The notes under the pieces are model-generated. The model did not search any database, was not told the DNA's origin, and saw only the letters and a list, made by a program, of their open reading frames with translations. Below, piece by piece: positions 8,221 to 16,964 of a DNA stretch of 32,161 nucleotides (position 1 is its first letter; the number at the start of each line of letters is the position of its first letter). The stretch comes from Rivularia sp. T60_A2020_040 (lineage in GTDB: Bacteria; Cyanobacteriota; Cyanobacteriia; Cyanobacteriales; Nostocaceae): the NCBI GenBank assembly GCA_015272215.1, contig JACYMD010000056.1, positions 1-32,161 of the forward strand, written 5' to 3'. Position numbers and translations under genes: made by a program.

Positions 8221-8850
8221 TTACTGCCAAACATAAAGAAGTAGAAATAAAATAATCCAAATCACATCAACAAAGTGCCAAAATAATGAAGTTGCATCTA
8301 CACCGAAATGACCTTTTTCGTAATTACCAGGAATAAACGAACGAATCAGCATAGTTAACTGCAACAAAACACCACTAAAAACGTGTAAACCGTGGAAGCC
8401 AGTTAACAAGTAAAAAGTTCCACCAAATGTACCTGATGTAAAACTAAATTCTAGACTATTCCATTCAACAGCTTGCCCATATAGAAAATAACTTCCCATC
8501 GCCATTGTTAATAACCAAAATAGGCGAAAAAGCCAAACATTATGATTTTTTAAAGCTCTTTCTGCAAAATAAATCACAAAACTACTCGAAACTAGAATTA
8601 CTGTATTTATGGCAGGTTCTCGAACCTCTAACCCTTCAACTCCTGCTGGTAGCCAATCTGTAGTTGTGGTTTTGTAGACTATATATCCCACAAAAAAACT
8701 TAAAAAAATCACACTTTCCGAAAGCAGAAACACAATGAAGCCAAACATACTATTGCCTTCTTCATCATGTTCGTGTGCGGCTAAAATTGCACTATTTGAT
8801 AACTGTAATTCATCTTGTGCCTGTGTCATATTCTCGTTTGTAGTATTCAT
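8221..8850 (-). CDS. ctaE: Heme-copper oxidase subunit III (alternative respiratory terminal oxidase)
   Basis: The protein has 209 residues and five predicted membrane helices, the usual short bacterial form of subunit III. The hydrophilic N-terminus is followed by GFIVFLLSESVIFLSFFVGYIVY, the helix bearing the conserved glutamate that replaces E90. GTFYLLTGFHGLHVFSGVLLQL contains the conserved H-G-x-H segment. FGVDATSLFWHFVDVIWIILFLLLYVW closes the protein. It supports subunit I in the cytoplasmic or thylakoid membrane. The ATG at 8850 follows a repeat-filled gap after ctaD. Gene order ctaC-ctaD-ctaE and the CuA-less subunit II place it in the ARTO (cox3-type) enzyme rather than the aa3 cytochrome c oxidase. 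Confidence 0.92.
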   Translation of the reverse strand: MNTTNENMTQAQDELQLSNSAILAAHEHDEEGNSMFGFIVFLLSESVIFLSFFVGYIVYKTTTTDWLPAGVEGLEVREPAINTVILVSSSFVIYFAERALKNHNVWLFRLFWLLTMAMGSYFLYGQAVEWNSLEFSFTSGTFGGTFYLLTGFHGLHVFSGVLLQLTMLIRSFIPGNYEKGHFGVDATSLFWHFVDVIWIILFLLLYVWQ

Positions 8851-8933
8851 AATATAGGACTCAATATTGAAAATTGAAAAAAATCAATAAACCTAAGTGT
8901 TCCTTGTTGAGTGTTGACTGTTAAGAGTTCCAA

Positions 8934-9057
8934 CTAGTAGTTTTTTTTCATTAATTCTGAGGGGTTTGTAGTGAGGATTTGTTACCTCAATTTAAGAGTT
9001 GAAACTCTTACTACAAGCTTTGATTAACCTATCATTATTAATGAAATAAACTACTAG
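8934..9057. mobile_element. Palindromic MITE-like repeat, copy B, between ctaD and ctaE
   Basis: The element has outer arms CTAGTAG (8934) and CTACTAG (9051). Inside these are TCATTAAT and ATTAATGA, then GGTTTGTAGT and ACTACAAGC, so most of it folds back on itself. It belongs to the same family as 61-165 and 18635-18758. It sits inside the oxidase gene run, where a read-through transcript would form a large hairpin. I did not find a convincing target duplication. Confidence 0.6.
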
Positions 9058-9171
9058 AATCTGGGAACTCAACTAATCGCGATACGCCTCCAGCGTCTAG
9101 CTTTGCTAATCGCAATTTATCCTTGATGTGAATTCCAGTTAGAATTTGGGAACTCTTTACTGTTAACTGAT

Positions 9172-10845
9172 TTAATTCAAATCAGCAGGGTTAGCGACTA
9201 AATCTTCAGGTGTTGATTTTCCATAACCGTAGGGTTCAGCAATCACAATTGGTAGCTGTTTTTCAAAGTTTTCCACTGGTGGCGGTGAAGAAACTAACCA
9301 CTCTAAACCAATTGCTCTCCAAGGATTATCTGGTGCTTTCTTACCATCAACCCATGAACTAATCATATTAAGTAAAAACGGTAACGTAGACATTCCTAAA
9401 ATAAATCCACCGATACTCGCAATCACATTCCAAAATGCAAATTCTGGATCGTAGGAAGCGACTCGACGCGGCATTCCTTGTAATCCTAAGGGATGCATGG
9501 GGAAGAAGTTGAGGTTTGCACCAATAAAGGTTAACCAAAAATGCAGCTTACCCAAACCTTCGTAATACATCCTTCCAGTCATCTTGGGGAACCAATGGTA
9601 TAAGGCAGCATAAATACCCATTACCGTTGCACCATAAATTACATAATGGAAGTGTCCGACAACGAAGTAAGTATTATTAACGTGAATGTCAACAGGAACC
9701 GCAGCCAGCATGATACCAGTGATACCAGCAAAGACAAACATCGTTAATCCACCCAATGCGAATAACATTGGTGTATCAAGCCGTAACTTACCTCCCCAAA
9801 CAGTTGCTACCCAAGCAAATACCTTAATTCCTGTGGGTACGGAAATCAACATTGTGGAGAACATGAACAGCATCCGCATCCAACCGGGAGTACCGCTAGC
9901 AAACATATGGTGAACCCATACCACAGCACTCAATCCAGTGATAATCAAGGATGAAACGGCTACCACCTTGTAACCAAATAGTGGTTTGCGAGCGTAAACC
10001 GGAAATATCTCCGAAAAAATTCCGAAGATAGGCAGTATAATTACGTAGACCGCAGGATGGGAATAAAACCAGAAAAAATGCTGGTACAAAACTGGGTCGC
10101 CACCCTTAGCTGGGTCAAAGAAACTAGTTCCCACGCTGAGGTCGAACAACAGCATTACCGCACCAGCAGTTAATGCAGGCAATCCAAACAATTGAATCAG
10201 CTGAGCGCTCAATACTGTCCACACATAAGCAGGCATTTTGAAAAAGCCCATTCCCGGCGCTCTCATTCGGAAAATTGTAGTAACAATATTTACCGCACCC
10301 AAAATCGAAGATACCCCCGATAATGCCACAGCTACCAGCCACAGAAACTGTCCGTTAAATAAAAGACCCGTAGGATTTTGAGTACTTACAGGTGGATAAG
10401 ACCACCAACCAGATTGTGCTGGACCTCCAGGAACGAAGAAGCTCGCCATAAGTATAATTCCAAACACCGGAACCATCCAGAAGGCAAAAGCATTCAAACG
10501 AGGGAACGCCATATCTCTGGCTCCAATCATCAAAGGTACGAGGTAGTTAGCCAAACCTGCCAGTACCGGAAACGTCCACATGAACAGCATTACGGTACCG
10601 TGCATGGTAAACATGGCATTATAAACGGTGCGGTCTACCAAGTCTGATTCTGGGGTAATTAATTCGCCACGAATAATCATCGCGAAAACTCCACCAATCA
10701 GGAAAAATACGAAGGCAGTAACTATATATTGGATACCAATTACTTTATGGTCGGTACTGAAAGTAAAGTAAGTTCTCCAAGTCGTTGGAGGATGATGGTG
10801 ATGTTCGTTAAGAACTTCGATGTTTTTGTCTTGAGTACTAGTCAT
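9172..10845 (-). CDS. ctaD: Heme-copper oxidase subunit I, A2 type (alternative respiratory terminal oxidase)
   Basis: Subunit I (557 residues) carries the oxygen-reducing heme-CuB site. Ligands seen are H82 (low-spin heme), H263 (CuB, in YSHPAVY with the crosslinking Y267), H312 and H313 (CuB), H398 (high-spin heme) and H400 (low-spin heme). The glutamate of the usual GHPEVY motif is replaced; YS at 261-262 defines the A2 subclass. D-channel residues N100, D111 and N118 and the K-channel lysine K341 are kept, so proton pumping machinery appears intact. The N-terminus has a histidine cluster (EHHHHPP, about 14-20). Twelve helices are expected. Spacing to ctaC is 161 bases, filled with tandem repeats. 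Because subunit II lacks CuA, the donor is probably quinol rather than cytochrome c or plastocyanin. Confidence 0.95.
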   Translation of the reverse strand: MTSTQDKNIEVLNEHHHHPPTTWRTYFTFSTDHKVIGIQYIVTAFVFFLIGGVFAMIIRGELITPESDLVDRTVYNAMFTMHGTVMLFMWTFPVLAGLANYLVPLMIGARDMAFPRLNAFAFWMVPVFGIILMASFFVPGGPAQSGWWSYPPVSTQNPTGLLFNGQFLWLVAVALSGVSSILGAVNIVTTIFRMRAPGMGFFKMPAYVWTVLSAQLIQLFGLPALTAGAVMLLFDLSVGTSFFDPAKGGDPVLYQHFFWFYSHPAVYVIILPIFGIFSEIFPVYARKPLFGYKVVAVSSLIITGLSAVVWVHHMFASGTPGWMRMLFMFSTMLISVPTGIKVFAWVATVWGGKLRLDTPMLFALGGLTMFVFAGITGIMLAAVPVDIHVNNTYFVVGHFHYVIYGATVMGIYAALYHWFPKMTGRMYYEGLGKLHFWLTFIGANLNFFPMHPLGLQGMPRRVASYDPEFAFWNVIASIGGFILGMSTLPFLLNMISSWVDGKKAPDNPWRAIGLEWLVSSPPPVENFEKQLPIVIAEPYGYGKSTPEDLVANPADLN

Positions 10846-10848
10846 TTC

Positions 10849-11004
10849 AATTTTGGATTTTGGATTTTGAATTTTGGATTGATTTAACAGAGTTAGGAGT
10901 TAGTTTTGTAGAGACGGGGCGTATTGCTACGTCTTTTGTCGCCATATATTAATGTAATGCCCAATTACCGATACCCTATGCCCAATTACCCATTACCCAT
11001 TACC
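10849..11004. repeat. Short tandem repeats and a TAGAGACG hairpin between ctaC and ctaD
   Basis: TTTTGGA-type heptamers (10849-10880), a GTAGAGACGGGGCGTATTGC fragment ending in TACGTCT (10909-10935) and four CCCATTA units (about 10980-11004) fill the spacer. No gene is present. Confidence 0.8.
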
Positions 11005-11006
11005 CA

Positions 11007-11915
11007 TTAACTGTGATAATTGACTACAGGAGGCTCCGCAGGCTTAACTGTTGGCCAATTACTATTAATTGCTTTATCTGATTTACTCGTATATTCTGAC
11101 GCTGCTTGATTGAATGCGGCAGATGGTTGGCGATTTGATGCTTCTTTTAACCACTGATGATATTTTTCCGCAGATTCTACAACGACATCAGCCTGCATTG
11201 CAGCGAAGTAAGTACCACTATACTGTGAATCCCGCAATCTATATTTACCTTCGAGGATGGGGGTGAATTCAAAGTTGATTGTTTCACCGGGGATCACGTC
11301 TTGCTTGACGCGAAATGCAGGAATATAAAAACCATGTATCACATCCTGTGATTGCAGTGTTAGATAAGCACGCTCGTTGACTGGTAAGTGCAATTCGGTA
11401 CTACTAATCTTTGCTTGAGGATAGTCAAAAATCCAAGCCCATTGTTTAGCTGTAACTTCTATTCTTTGAGGCTTTTCAACTGTTTCTGATGCTTGTGAAA
11501 TTGGCTGGGCATTAGCCGATTTCATTCCCATGGACATATGGTGATGTTCCATTGGACCGAGAATTGACATTTGGTCATAAATTTGGTAACTATAAACTCC
11601 AATCCAAATCACTAACACAAATGGAATTGCTGTCCAGATAACTTCTAAAGTAATATTACCTTCAATCGGCGGACCATCGCTAACGTCATATTTACTCGCA
11701 CGACTGAAAATAACCGAATACAATAGCGCACCTGTAACTCCCAAAAAGATAAATGCACCGATTGTTACTAAAAAGCTGAATAAATCATCTATTAATAGAG
11801 ATTCACTTGCAGCTTGTGGAGGAAGCCAAGAATAAGCTTGTTGTCCAATCCATAAACTAACAATAGCTAGAATAATAGCACTGATAATTATTGATATAAT
11901 CTCGCGTCTTTTCAT
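11007..11915 (-). CDS. ctaC: Oxidase subunit II lacking the CuA site (alternative respiratory terminal oxidase)
   Basis: This 302-residue subunit II has an N-terminal membrane anchor, a second helix and a periplasmic or lumenal cupredoxin domain starting near AKQWAWIFDYP. The frame opens at a TTG at 11924; the ATG at 11915 (MKRREIIS) is the better start. Counting from the TTG, H197 of DVIHGF is kept, but the CuA loop is gone. The canonical CxExCxxxH segment reads DSQYSGTYF (232-240), so both cysteines, the glutamate and the histidine are replaced, and only M243 remains. The whole protein has no cysteine. It also has a metal-binding-looking HHHMSMGM stretch (127-134). Loss of CuA is the recognised mark of cyanobacterial ARTO, thought to oxidise plastoquinol. 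Confidence 0.95.
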   Translation of the reverse strand: MKRREIISIIISAIILAIVSLWIGQQAYSWLPPQAASESLLIDDLFSFLVTIGAFIFLGVTGALLYSVIFSRASKYDVSDGPPIEGNITLEVIWTAIPFVLVIWIGVYSYQIYDQMSILGPMEHHHMSMGMKSANAQPISQASETVEKPQRIEVTAKQWAWIFDYPQAKISSTELHLPVNERAYLTLQSQDVIHGFYIPAFRVKQDVIPGETINFEFTPILEGKYRLRDSQYSGTYFAAMQADVVVESAEKYHQWLKEASNRQPSAAFNQAASEYTSKSDKAINSNWPTVKPAEPPVVNYHS

Positions 11916-11927
11916 AAGTAACAAATA

Positions 11928-12048
11928 GTTGATGGTTGTTAGTTGATAGTGGTTAGTTGATAGTGGTTAGTGCTTAGTTGGTAATTGGTAATTCGTAATT
12001 GGTAATTTGTAACTACTCCCTATTCCCTATTCCCTATTCCCTATTTAT
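11928..12048. repeat. Short tandem repeats between the second DUF2231 gene and ctaC
   Basis: GTTAGTTGATAGTG units, then AATTGGTAATT units, then four copies of TCCCTAT. These are STRRs without coding potential. Confidence 0.8.
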
Positions 12049-12648
12049 TTACTTCAATAAAACATTAGGATCTTGTCCCAATCGCAGTAAATTATCTGCT
12101 GTATTATGTATACCAAATTCACCAGCCATATGCGCTCCTAATGTTCCGTGGAGGTACATAATAAACATGATGAATAATCCAACAGCTAAATAACTCCACT
12201 GGACTTGTAAAGCCCTATCCTTACGCCATTTGTAACGCTGAAATCCACGCCATACTGTCATTCCCACAATCAGCGTTAATAATACAACCCCTCCGACACC
12301 ATGCCAAAGCATTGTTTCCATTCCTCCCAATCCCCAAGCACTTTTTACATCAGTTTGGGTTTGCGCTAACATGATTTCGTAGAAACCTGCTGCAACTGTA
12401 AAAAATGTAATGATTGCCGAAGCCAGCATATTATACCAGCCCACATCAAAAAAGCTCGAACGAGTAGCTTTGATTGCTAAAAATTTGAAGACTGGTTTTT
12501 CTAATGTGAAAAATACACCAACTATATCAAAGGCAATAGCAATAATAAATAATCCCAATGTTAGATGCACTAAATTAGGATGAATTGGGATAGTATAAGG
12601 TAATCCATTTGCTCCTAAATCTAACTGTTGAATAAGTTCTGAATTCAT
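12049..12648 (-). CDS. DUF2231-type membrane protein, second of a pair
   Basis: The frame is open from 12741, but the ATG at 12646-12648 overlaps the preceding stop (TAATG) and has AGAGGGGA a few bases upstream. That start gives 199 residues beginning MNSELIQQL. The N-terminal IPIHPNLVHLTLGLFIIAIAFDIVG carries the HPxxVH motif typical of DUF2231. Four hydrophobic stretches follow, one containing MLWHGVGGVVLL and one containing MFIMYLHGTLGAHM. The conserved membrane histidines suggest heme or quinone binding, but this is unproven. The pair precedes ctaC. I recall two comparable genes (alr2729, alr2730) ahead of the cox3 oxidase of Anabaena PCC 7120. That supports a role in assembling or feeding this oxidase. 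Confidence 0.85.
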   Translation of the reverse strand: MNSELIQQLDLGANGLPYTIPIHPNLVHLTLGLFIIAIAFDIVGVFFTLEKPVFKFLAIKATRSSFFDVGWYNMLASAIITFFTVAAGFYEIMLAQTQTDVKSAWGLGGMETMLWHGVGGVVLLTLIVGMTVWRGFQRYKWRKDRALQVQWSYLAVGLFIMFIMYLHGTLGAHMAGEFGIHNTADNLLRLGQDPNVLLK

Positions 12649-13148
12649 TACAAAATCCCCTCTTTGATAGCTTCTACCACTGGAGTTGTATGTAGTCCAT
12701 AAACCCAAACTAGCTTGTCTCCAAGATAGACTTGAACACACACTAACATTGTTAAAAGAAGTCCTACTCCTAAATAAGAAATTGGTATTGTTTTAGAGTC
12801 GCGCAAACGAATTACATACCGCCAACTTGTAATTGCAGCAATAATTCCTGAAAGTGACCAACCTATTATGGTATGTAAATTTAGTACTGGTTCAACTGCA
12901 TCATAAGCTAATGCTAAACCCGCCTCAATCTGACCAAAAATAATTGCAATAAAGATGGAAATTGTCGCAAAAAACATATTCCACCAACTTACTTCAAAAA
13001 GTCGATAATTTTTAGTAAAATAACCTATTACATCGCACAGGAAAGCAAACAAAACCATCGCAATCACAAAATGCACCACGATAGGATGGATGGTATCTGG
13101 ATAAGGTAAGTTATGCTCGTTTAAAGCCGGAAGAAGATTCTCAAACAT
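12648..13148 (-). CDS. DUF2231-type membrane protein, first of a pair
   Basis: This 166-residue membrane protein opens the oxidase gene run. TIHPIVVHFVIAMVLFAFLCD (about 19-39) has the DUF2231 HPxxVH signature. Further helices are FFATISIFIAIIFGQIEAGL, LHTIIGWSLSGIIAAI and YLGVGLLLTMLVCVQVYLG. The conserved histidine before helix 3 and GLH near the C-terminus could bind heme. Its stop overlaps the start of the next gene by one base, which indicates translational coupling of the two paralogues. Expression is likely driven from the 512-base spacer upstream, which contains a perfect 17-base dyad at 13331-13347. The biochemical function is unknown. Confidence 0.85.
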   Translation of the reverse strand: MFENLLPALNEHNLPYPDTIHPIVVHFVIAMVLFAFLCDVIGYFTKNYRLFEVSWWNMFFATISIFIAIIFGQIEAGLALAYDAVEPVLNLHTIIGWSLSGIIAAITSWRYVIRLRDSKTIPISYLGVGLLLTMLVCVQVYLGDKLVWVYGLHTTPVVEAIKEGIL

Positions 13149-13330
13149 TGTATTTCTCTTTACATTTTTAGCAAACTAGTCGCTAAATGCTTGCGCTTCA
13201 ATATTAGCAATAATATGTTAGGTTTTGTAATGTTTCTTCACTGTATTTAATCACACAAAAATGATTATATTTTAATATTTGTGGAGTAATTTTTGTTCTG
13301 TATTTTTATCTGAACACAAAAAATACTTAG

Positions 13331-13347
13331 TATGACAATTTGTCATA
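13331..13347. promoter_or_regulatory. Perfect dyad, candidate operator of the oxidase genes
   Basis: TATGACAATTTGTCATA has eight-base arms (TATGACAA / TTGTCATA) around one central base. It lies about 183 bases before the first DUF2231 start codon. The shape fits a dimeric helix-turn-helix repressor or activator, but I do not recognise it as a named box. Confidence 0.45.
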
Positions 13348-13525
13348 ATTAAACAAGAGCAAAATATATAGTTTGATTTTATTTTTACAATTTTAAATTT
13401 AGCTTGTGTTAGCTTGAGCAATTCTGCTCTAAAAAAACTATTATCAGTTAAATCTGTTCGCTAAACATTTTGGTTTAAATTAAATTAAATTAAAGTAAAT
13501 TAAATTAAAGTTAAATTTGATTTAA

Positions 13526-13589
13526 AGAAATCGGGTTTTAATGATAAATATCTGTAATAACAGAAAATAGTCATAAAAACCCGACTTCT
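13526..13589. repeat. Dispersed inverted repeat (AGAAGTCGGGTTTT family), copy 2
   Basis: AGAAATCGGGTTTT and AAAAACCCGACTTCT form the arms around about 35 AT-rich bases, as in the copy at 4070-4133. It lies downstream of mtnA and could also help terminate that gene. Confidence 0.6.
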
Positions 13590-13660
13590 GAAAACGACAA
13601 AAAATGTAAATTCCAATTCGATTATTTATCAGGTAGATGCCAGCAAATTCAAACCAATAA

Positions 13661-14719
13661 CTAAACCATTTGCTTATTTTGATATTTTGTTAAATCTGCC
13701 GGTGCTAATACACCCTCTTCTGTAATAATTGCTGTAATTAATTCTGCTGGAGTCACATCAAAAGCCGGATTATAATAATTTACACCTTCTGGAGTTAGGA
13801 TAGTTTCTCCTACTTGGTAAATCTCCGCCGAATTACGTTCCTCAATCGGAATTTGTCTACCGTCAGTAATGGAAAAATCAACCGTAGAAAGAGGTGCAGC
13901 CACAAAAAACGGCACATTATGAGCTTTGGCAACAATTGCCAAACTATAAGTACCAATTTTATTCGCAGCATCACCATTTGCCGCAATTCTGTCAGCACCG
14001 ACAACCACAGCATGAATTAAATTCTGTTTCATGCAGTGCGCCGCCATACTATCAGTAATTAAAGTTACCGGAATACCTTCTTGAACACATTCCCAGGTAG
14101 TGAGTTTAGCACCTTGTAATCTCGGACGAGTTTCATCCGCGAACAGTCTTTCTAAACGTCCTTCTCGCCAAGCCGAACGTACTACACCCAAAGCCGTACC
14201 ATAACCCGCAGTCGCCAATCCACCAGCATTACAGTGAGTTAGTAAAGTCAACTTTTCTGGTGTTTCTGGTAAAACCGACAAACCGCGATCGCCAATTCTA
14301 TGACAAGTTTGCAAGTCTTCATGATGAATCGCGTGGGCAGTTTCGAGCAGAGTTTGTTTAATTTCTTCTACTGAACCGATTGTTTCATAAGTAGCCTTGA
14401 GCATACGTGAAATTGCCCAAAATAAATTAACTGCTGTCGGACGAGTCTCGCGCAGCATTTGGGCGACTTGTTCTAAGTGTTGGATAAACTCATGGCGGTT
14501 ACTTGTTTCAATTTCCCGCGCTCCCAGATATATACCATATGCAGCAGCAATTCCGATTGCAGGCGCACCACGGACAATCATAGTCTTGATTGCCTGAGCC
14601 ATATCTTGACTGCGGTGAATTTCCACGTAGGAATATTCCGCAGGTAAACGAGTTTGGTCGATTAAAGAAACCGAATTATTTTGCCAAATTACAGGATATA
14701 CGAGATTATTTTGCGACAT
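13661..14719 (-). CDS. mtnA: Methylthioribose-1-phosphate isomerase
   Basis: MtnA converts 5-methylthioribose-1-phosphate to the ribulose form in the methionine salvage pathway. At 352 residues it has the usual size and belongs to the eIF-2B alpha/beta/delta fold. Seen are [20 protein letters not shown] (about 48-67) for phosphate binding, [19 protein letters not shown] (about 161-179) with the catalytic cysteine, [20 protein letters not shown] (about 239-258) with the catalytic aspartate, and [14 protein letters not shown] split from the translation factor homologues is supported by the GADR-I-NGD motif. The ATG at 14719 begins [12 protein letters not shown]. The gene is flanked on both sides by repeats and appears to be a single transcription unit. 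Confidence 0.95.
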   Translation of the reverse strand: MSQNNLVYPVIWQNNSVSLIDQTRLPAEYSYVEIHRSQDMAQAIKTMIVRGAPAIGIAAAYGIYLGAREIETSNRHEFIQHLEQVAQMLRETRPTAVNLFWAISRMLKATYETIGSVEEIKQTLLETAHAIHHEDLQTCHRIGDRGLSVLPETPEKLTLLTHCNAGGLATAGYGTALGVVRSAWREGRLERLFADETRPRLQGAKLTTWECVQEGIPVTLITDSMAAHCMKQNLIHAVVVGADRIAANGDAANKIGTYSLAIVAKAHNVPFFVAAPLSTVDFSITDGRQIPIEERNSAEIYQVGETILTPEGVNYYNPAFDVTPAELITAIITEEGVLAPADLTKYQNKQMV

Positions 14720-14732
14720 CTTACCTTGAGAT

Positions 14733-14860
14733 GGGAATGGGTAATTGGTAATTGGTAATGGGTAATGGGGTTAGAATTTGGTTTTATAACTCCTGACTCC
14801 TGACTCCTCACTCTTAACTCCTAACTATTTCCCATGCCCAATACCCAATTACCAATCAAT
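14733..14860. repeat. Short tandem repeats between dxs and mtnA
   Basis: The tract contains GGGTAATTGGTAATTGGTAA, CTCCTGACTCCTGACTCCT and CCCAATACCCAATTACCAAT. It has no reading frame. Confidence 0.8.
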
Positions 14861-14865
14861 TGTAA

Positions 14866-16773
14866 TTAAATTACAGCAGATGGTTGATTGCTGAAGAAAG
14901 CTGTTAAAACTCTTTGAGCAATCTGGGGACTAGTTAAACCTAATTCTGCCTTACTTTCATCGGGTTTAGCATGATCAACTAAAACATCCGGTACACCGAA
15001 ACGTTTTATGGGTACTAAAATATCGGCATCTAATAGCGCTTCTGCAACCGCAGAACCAAAACCACCCATTAAACAACCTTCTTCTAAAGTCACGACTCGC
15101 TTGATTTCTCTTGCGAGGGGGAACATTAGTTCCGTATCCAAAGGCTTACAGAAACGAGCATTAATGACGGTGGCTTCAATACCATGTTCGCTGAGAATTT
15201 CCGCTGCTTGTAGCGTTGAGTTCACCATCGAACCGTAACCGATCATTAATACATCATCGCCGTTACGGAGAATTTCGCCTTTGCCAATTTCCAAAGGTTC
15301 CCAACCTTCTTCCATTAACGGTACACCATAACCATTACCACGAGGGAAACGCATCGCGATCGGACCTTGGGTATAGTTAACACCCGTGACTGTCATGCGC
15401 TGAAGTTCAGCTTCATCTTTGGGTGCCATCATCACCATATTCGGAATGCAGCGCATATAAGCAATATCGTACATTCCTTGATGGGTGGGACCATCATCAC
15501 CGACAATTCCCGCTCGATCTAAACAGAAAAATACGGGTAAATTTTGGATACAAACATCGTGAATGATTTGATCGTAGCCACGCTGTAAAAATGTCGAATA
15601 AATATCGGCAACAGGACGCATCCCTTCAGCAGCTAATGCAGCAGCGAGGGTAACAGCGTGTTGCTCGGCAATTCCTACGTCGATATATTGTTTGGGTAAC
15701 TTGGCTTGTAGTTTATCCAAACAAGTGCCTGTAGCCATTGCGGCGGTAATACCGACGATTTTTGGGTTTTGTTCGGCAAGTTTTACTAAAGTATGAGCAA
15801 AAACTTTTGAGTATTTAGGTGGTTTGGGCGTACTTGAAGGAATCGCTTTACCCGTTGTTAAATTAAACGGACTTTGGGCATGATAGCCTACTTTGTCTTT
15901 TTCAGCGATTTCATAACCCTTACCCTTCGTAGTCGCCACATGAACTAAAACTGGTCCGGGTATTTTATGCGCTTGCTTGAAAGTTGCAATTAAATCTTCT
16001 AAATTATGACCATCAACTGGTCCCATGTAGGTGAAGCCGAGTTCTTCAAACACCGCTCCTACCTTGGGAACCGCTAACCGCTTCATTCCTTCTTTGATGC
16101 GTTCGAGTTCCGGTGTCAGAGACTCACCCACAAAAGGCAGTTGCTTAACCTGTTCCTCTAAATTATCCTTAATAAACTGCATCGGCGGAGACAACCGCAT
16201 TTTATTTAAATAACGAGGAATTGCGCCGACGTTAGGAGATATTGACATTTCGTTGTCATTGAGGACAACTAACAAATTAGTATTAGGCAAATGCCCCGCG
16301 TGATTGATAGCTTCCAAAGCCATACCACCAGTCAAGGCTCCATCGCCGATAATTGCAGCGACTTTAAAATTTTCTCCCTTCATATCTCGTGCCAACGCCA
16401 TTCCTAGCCCCGCTGAAATGCTAGTAGAAGCGTGTCCGGCACCAAAATGGTCAAATTTATTCTCACAGCGCTTTAAATAGCCTGCAACTCCATCCTTTTG
16501 TCGTAAGGTGTGGAAATGATTGTAACGTCCTGTAATCAATTTGTGGGGATATGCTTGGTGTCCCACATCCCAAATAACTTTATCTCGATCTAAATCCAGA
16601 GTTTGATAAAGTCCTAACGTTAATTCTACGACACCCAACCCAGGACCAAGATGTCCTCCGGTTGCAGCTACCGTTTGTAAATGTTTGTCTCGAATTTGAC
16701 GAGCAATTTGCTGTAGTTGCCGAATCGATAACCCGTGCAACTGATTCGGATGAGTAATTTCACTCAGGTGCAT
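14866..16773 (-). CDS. dxs: 1-deoxy-D-xylulose-5-phosphate synthase
   Basis: Dxs condenses pyruvate and glyceraldehyde-3-phosphate, the first step of the MEP isoprenoid pathway, and uses thiamine diphosphate. The ATG at 16771-16773 gives 635 residues ([10 protein letters not shown]), the standard length, with AGAGGAAA upstream. The frame stays open to 16869, but that extension ([11 protein letters not shown]) is translated tandem repeat and should be ignored. Seen are [16 protein letters not shown], the thiamine-diphosphate motif [18 protein letters not shown] ending NDNEMSIS, and in the pyrimidine domain [15 protein letters not shown] with the catalytic glutamate. [17 protein letters not shown] is the DRAG motif that marks Dxs against other transketolases. 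It supplies carotenoid, phytol and quinone precursors. Confidence 0.97.
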   Translation of the reverse strand: MHLSEITHPNQLHGLSIRQLQQIARQIRDKHLQTVAATGGHLGPGLGVVELTLGLYQTLDLDRDKVIWDVGHQAYPHKLITGRYNHFHTLRQKDGVAGYLKRCENKFDHFGAGHASTSISAGLGMALARDMKGENFKVAAIIGDGALTGGMALEAINHAGHLPNTNLLVVLNDNEMSISPNVGAIPRYLNKMRLSPPMQFIKDNLEEQVKQLPFVGESLTPELERIKEGMKRLAVPKVGAVFEELGFTYMGPVDGHNLEDLIATFKQAHKIPGPVLVHVATTKGKGYEIAEKDKVGYHAQSPFNLTTGKAIPSSTPKPPKYSKVFAHTLVKLAEQNPKIVGITAAMATGTCLDKLQAKLPKQYIDVGIAEQHAVTLAAALAAEGMRPVADIYSTFLQRGYDQIIHDVCIQNLPVFFCLDRAGIVGDDGPTHQGMYDIAYMRCIPNMVMMAPKDEAELQRMTVTGVNYTQGPIAMRFPRGNGYGVPLMEEGWEPLEIGKGEILRNGDDVLMIGYGSMVNSTLQAAEILSEHGIEATVINARFCKPLDTELMFPLAREIKRVVTLEEGCLMGGFGSAVAEALLDADILVPIKRFGVPDVLVDHAKPDESKAELGLTSPQIAQRVLTAFFSNQPSAVI

Positions 16774-16836
16774 ATTTACTGGGTTTTCCTCTCTACAATT
16801 ATTTGTATATTGATTGTCCCACGGGAATGTCAATTT

Positions 16837-16950
16837 GGGGGAGATGGGGAGACAAGGGGATGGGCGCAATTTTAAAGAATAAACGCAAAATTATTGTAGA
16901 GACGTAGCAATACGCCCCGTCTTCTTTATCTGTATGATTCAGCAACACCG
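16837..16950. repeat. Tandem repeat plus half of a MITE between the SLH gene and dxs
   Basis: GGGGGAGATGGGGAGACAAG (16837-16856) is the same repeat as the one inside the PiT gene. At 16897-16950 the complement strand reads GGTGTTGCTGAATCATACAG and then a TAGAGACG hairpin. This is the order found in the left half of the complete element at 21655-21767, so it is a decayed or partial copy. Confidence 0.55.
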
Positions 16951-16964
16951 TTAAATAAGAACAA

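Larger units (their letters stand above)
13149..13660. other. Upstream region of the alternative oxidase genes
   Basis: There is no gene in this AT-rich spacer, which separates the oxidase run from mtnA (both on the minus strand). It holds the dyad at 13331-13347, an AT tandem block of TTAAA/TTAAAG units at about 13472-13524, and a dispersed inverted repeat at 13526-13589. No GTA-N8-TAC (NtcA) site is seen. Confidence 0.55.

Noticed and set aside
10378-10647. Plus-strand ORF inside ctaD
   Set aside because: It is antisense shadow of a strongly conserved oxidase gene.
8221-11915. Canonical aa3 cytochrome c oxidase
   Set aside because: Subunit II lacks the CuA cysteines and histidine, and the DUF2231 pair is upstream; this fits the alternative oxidase better.
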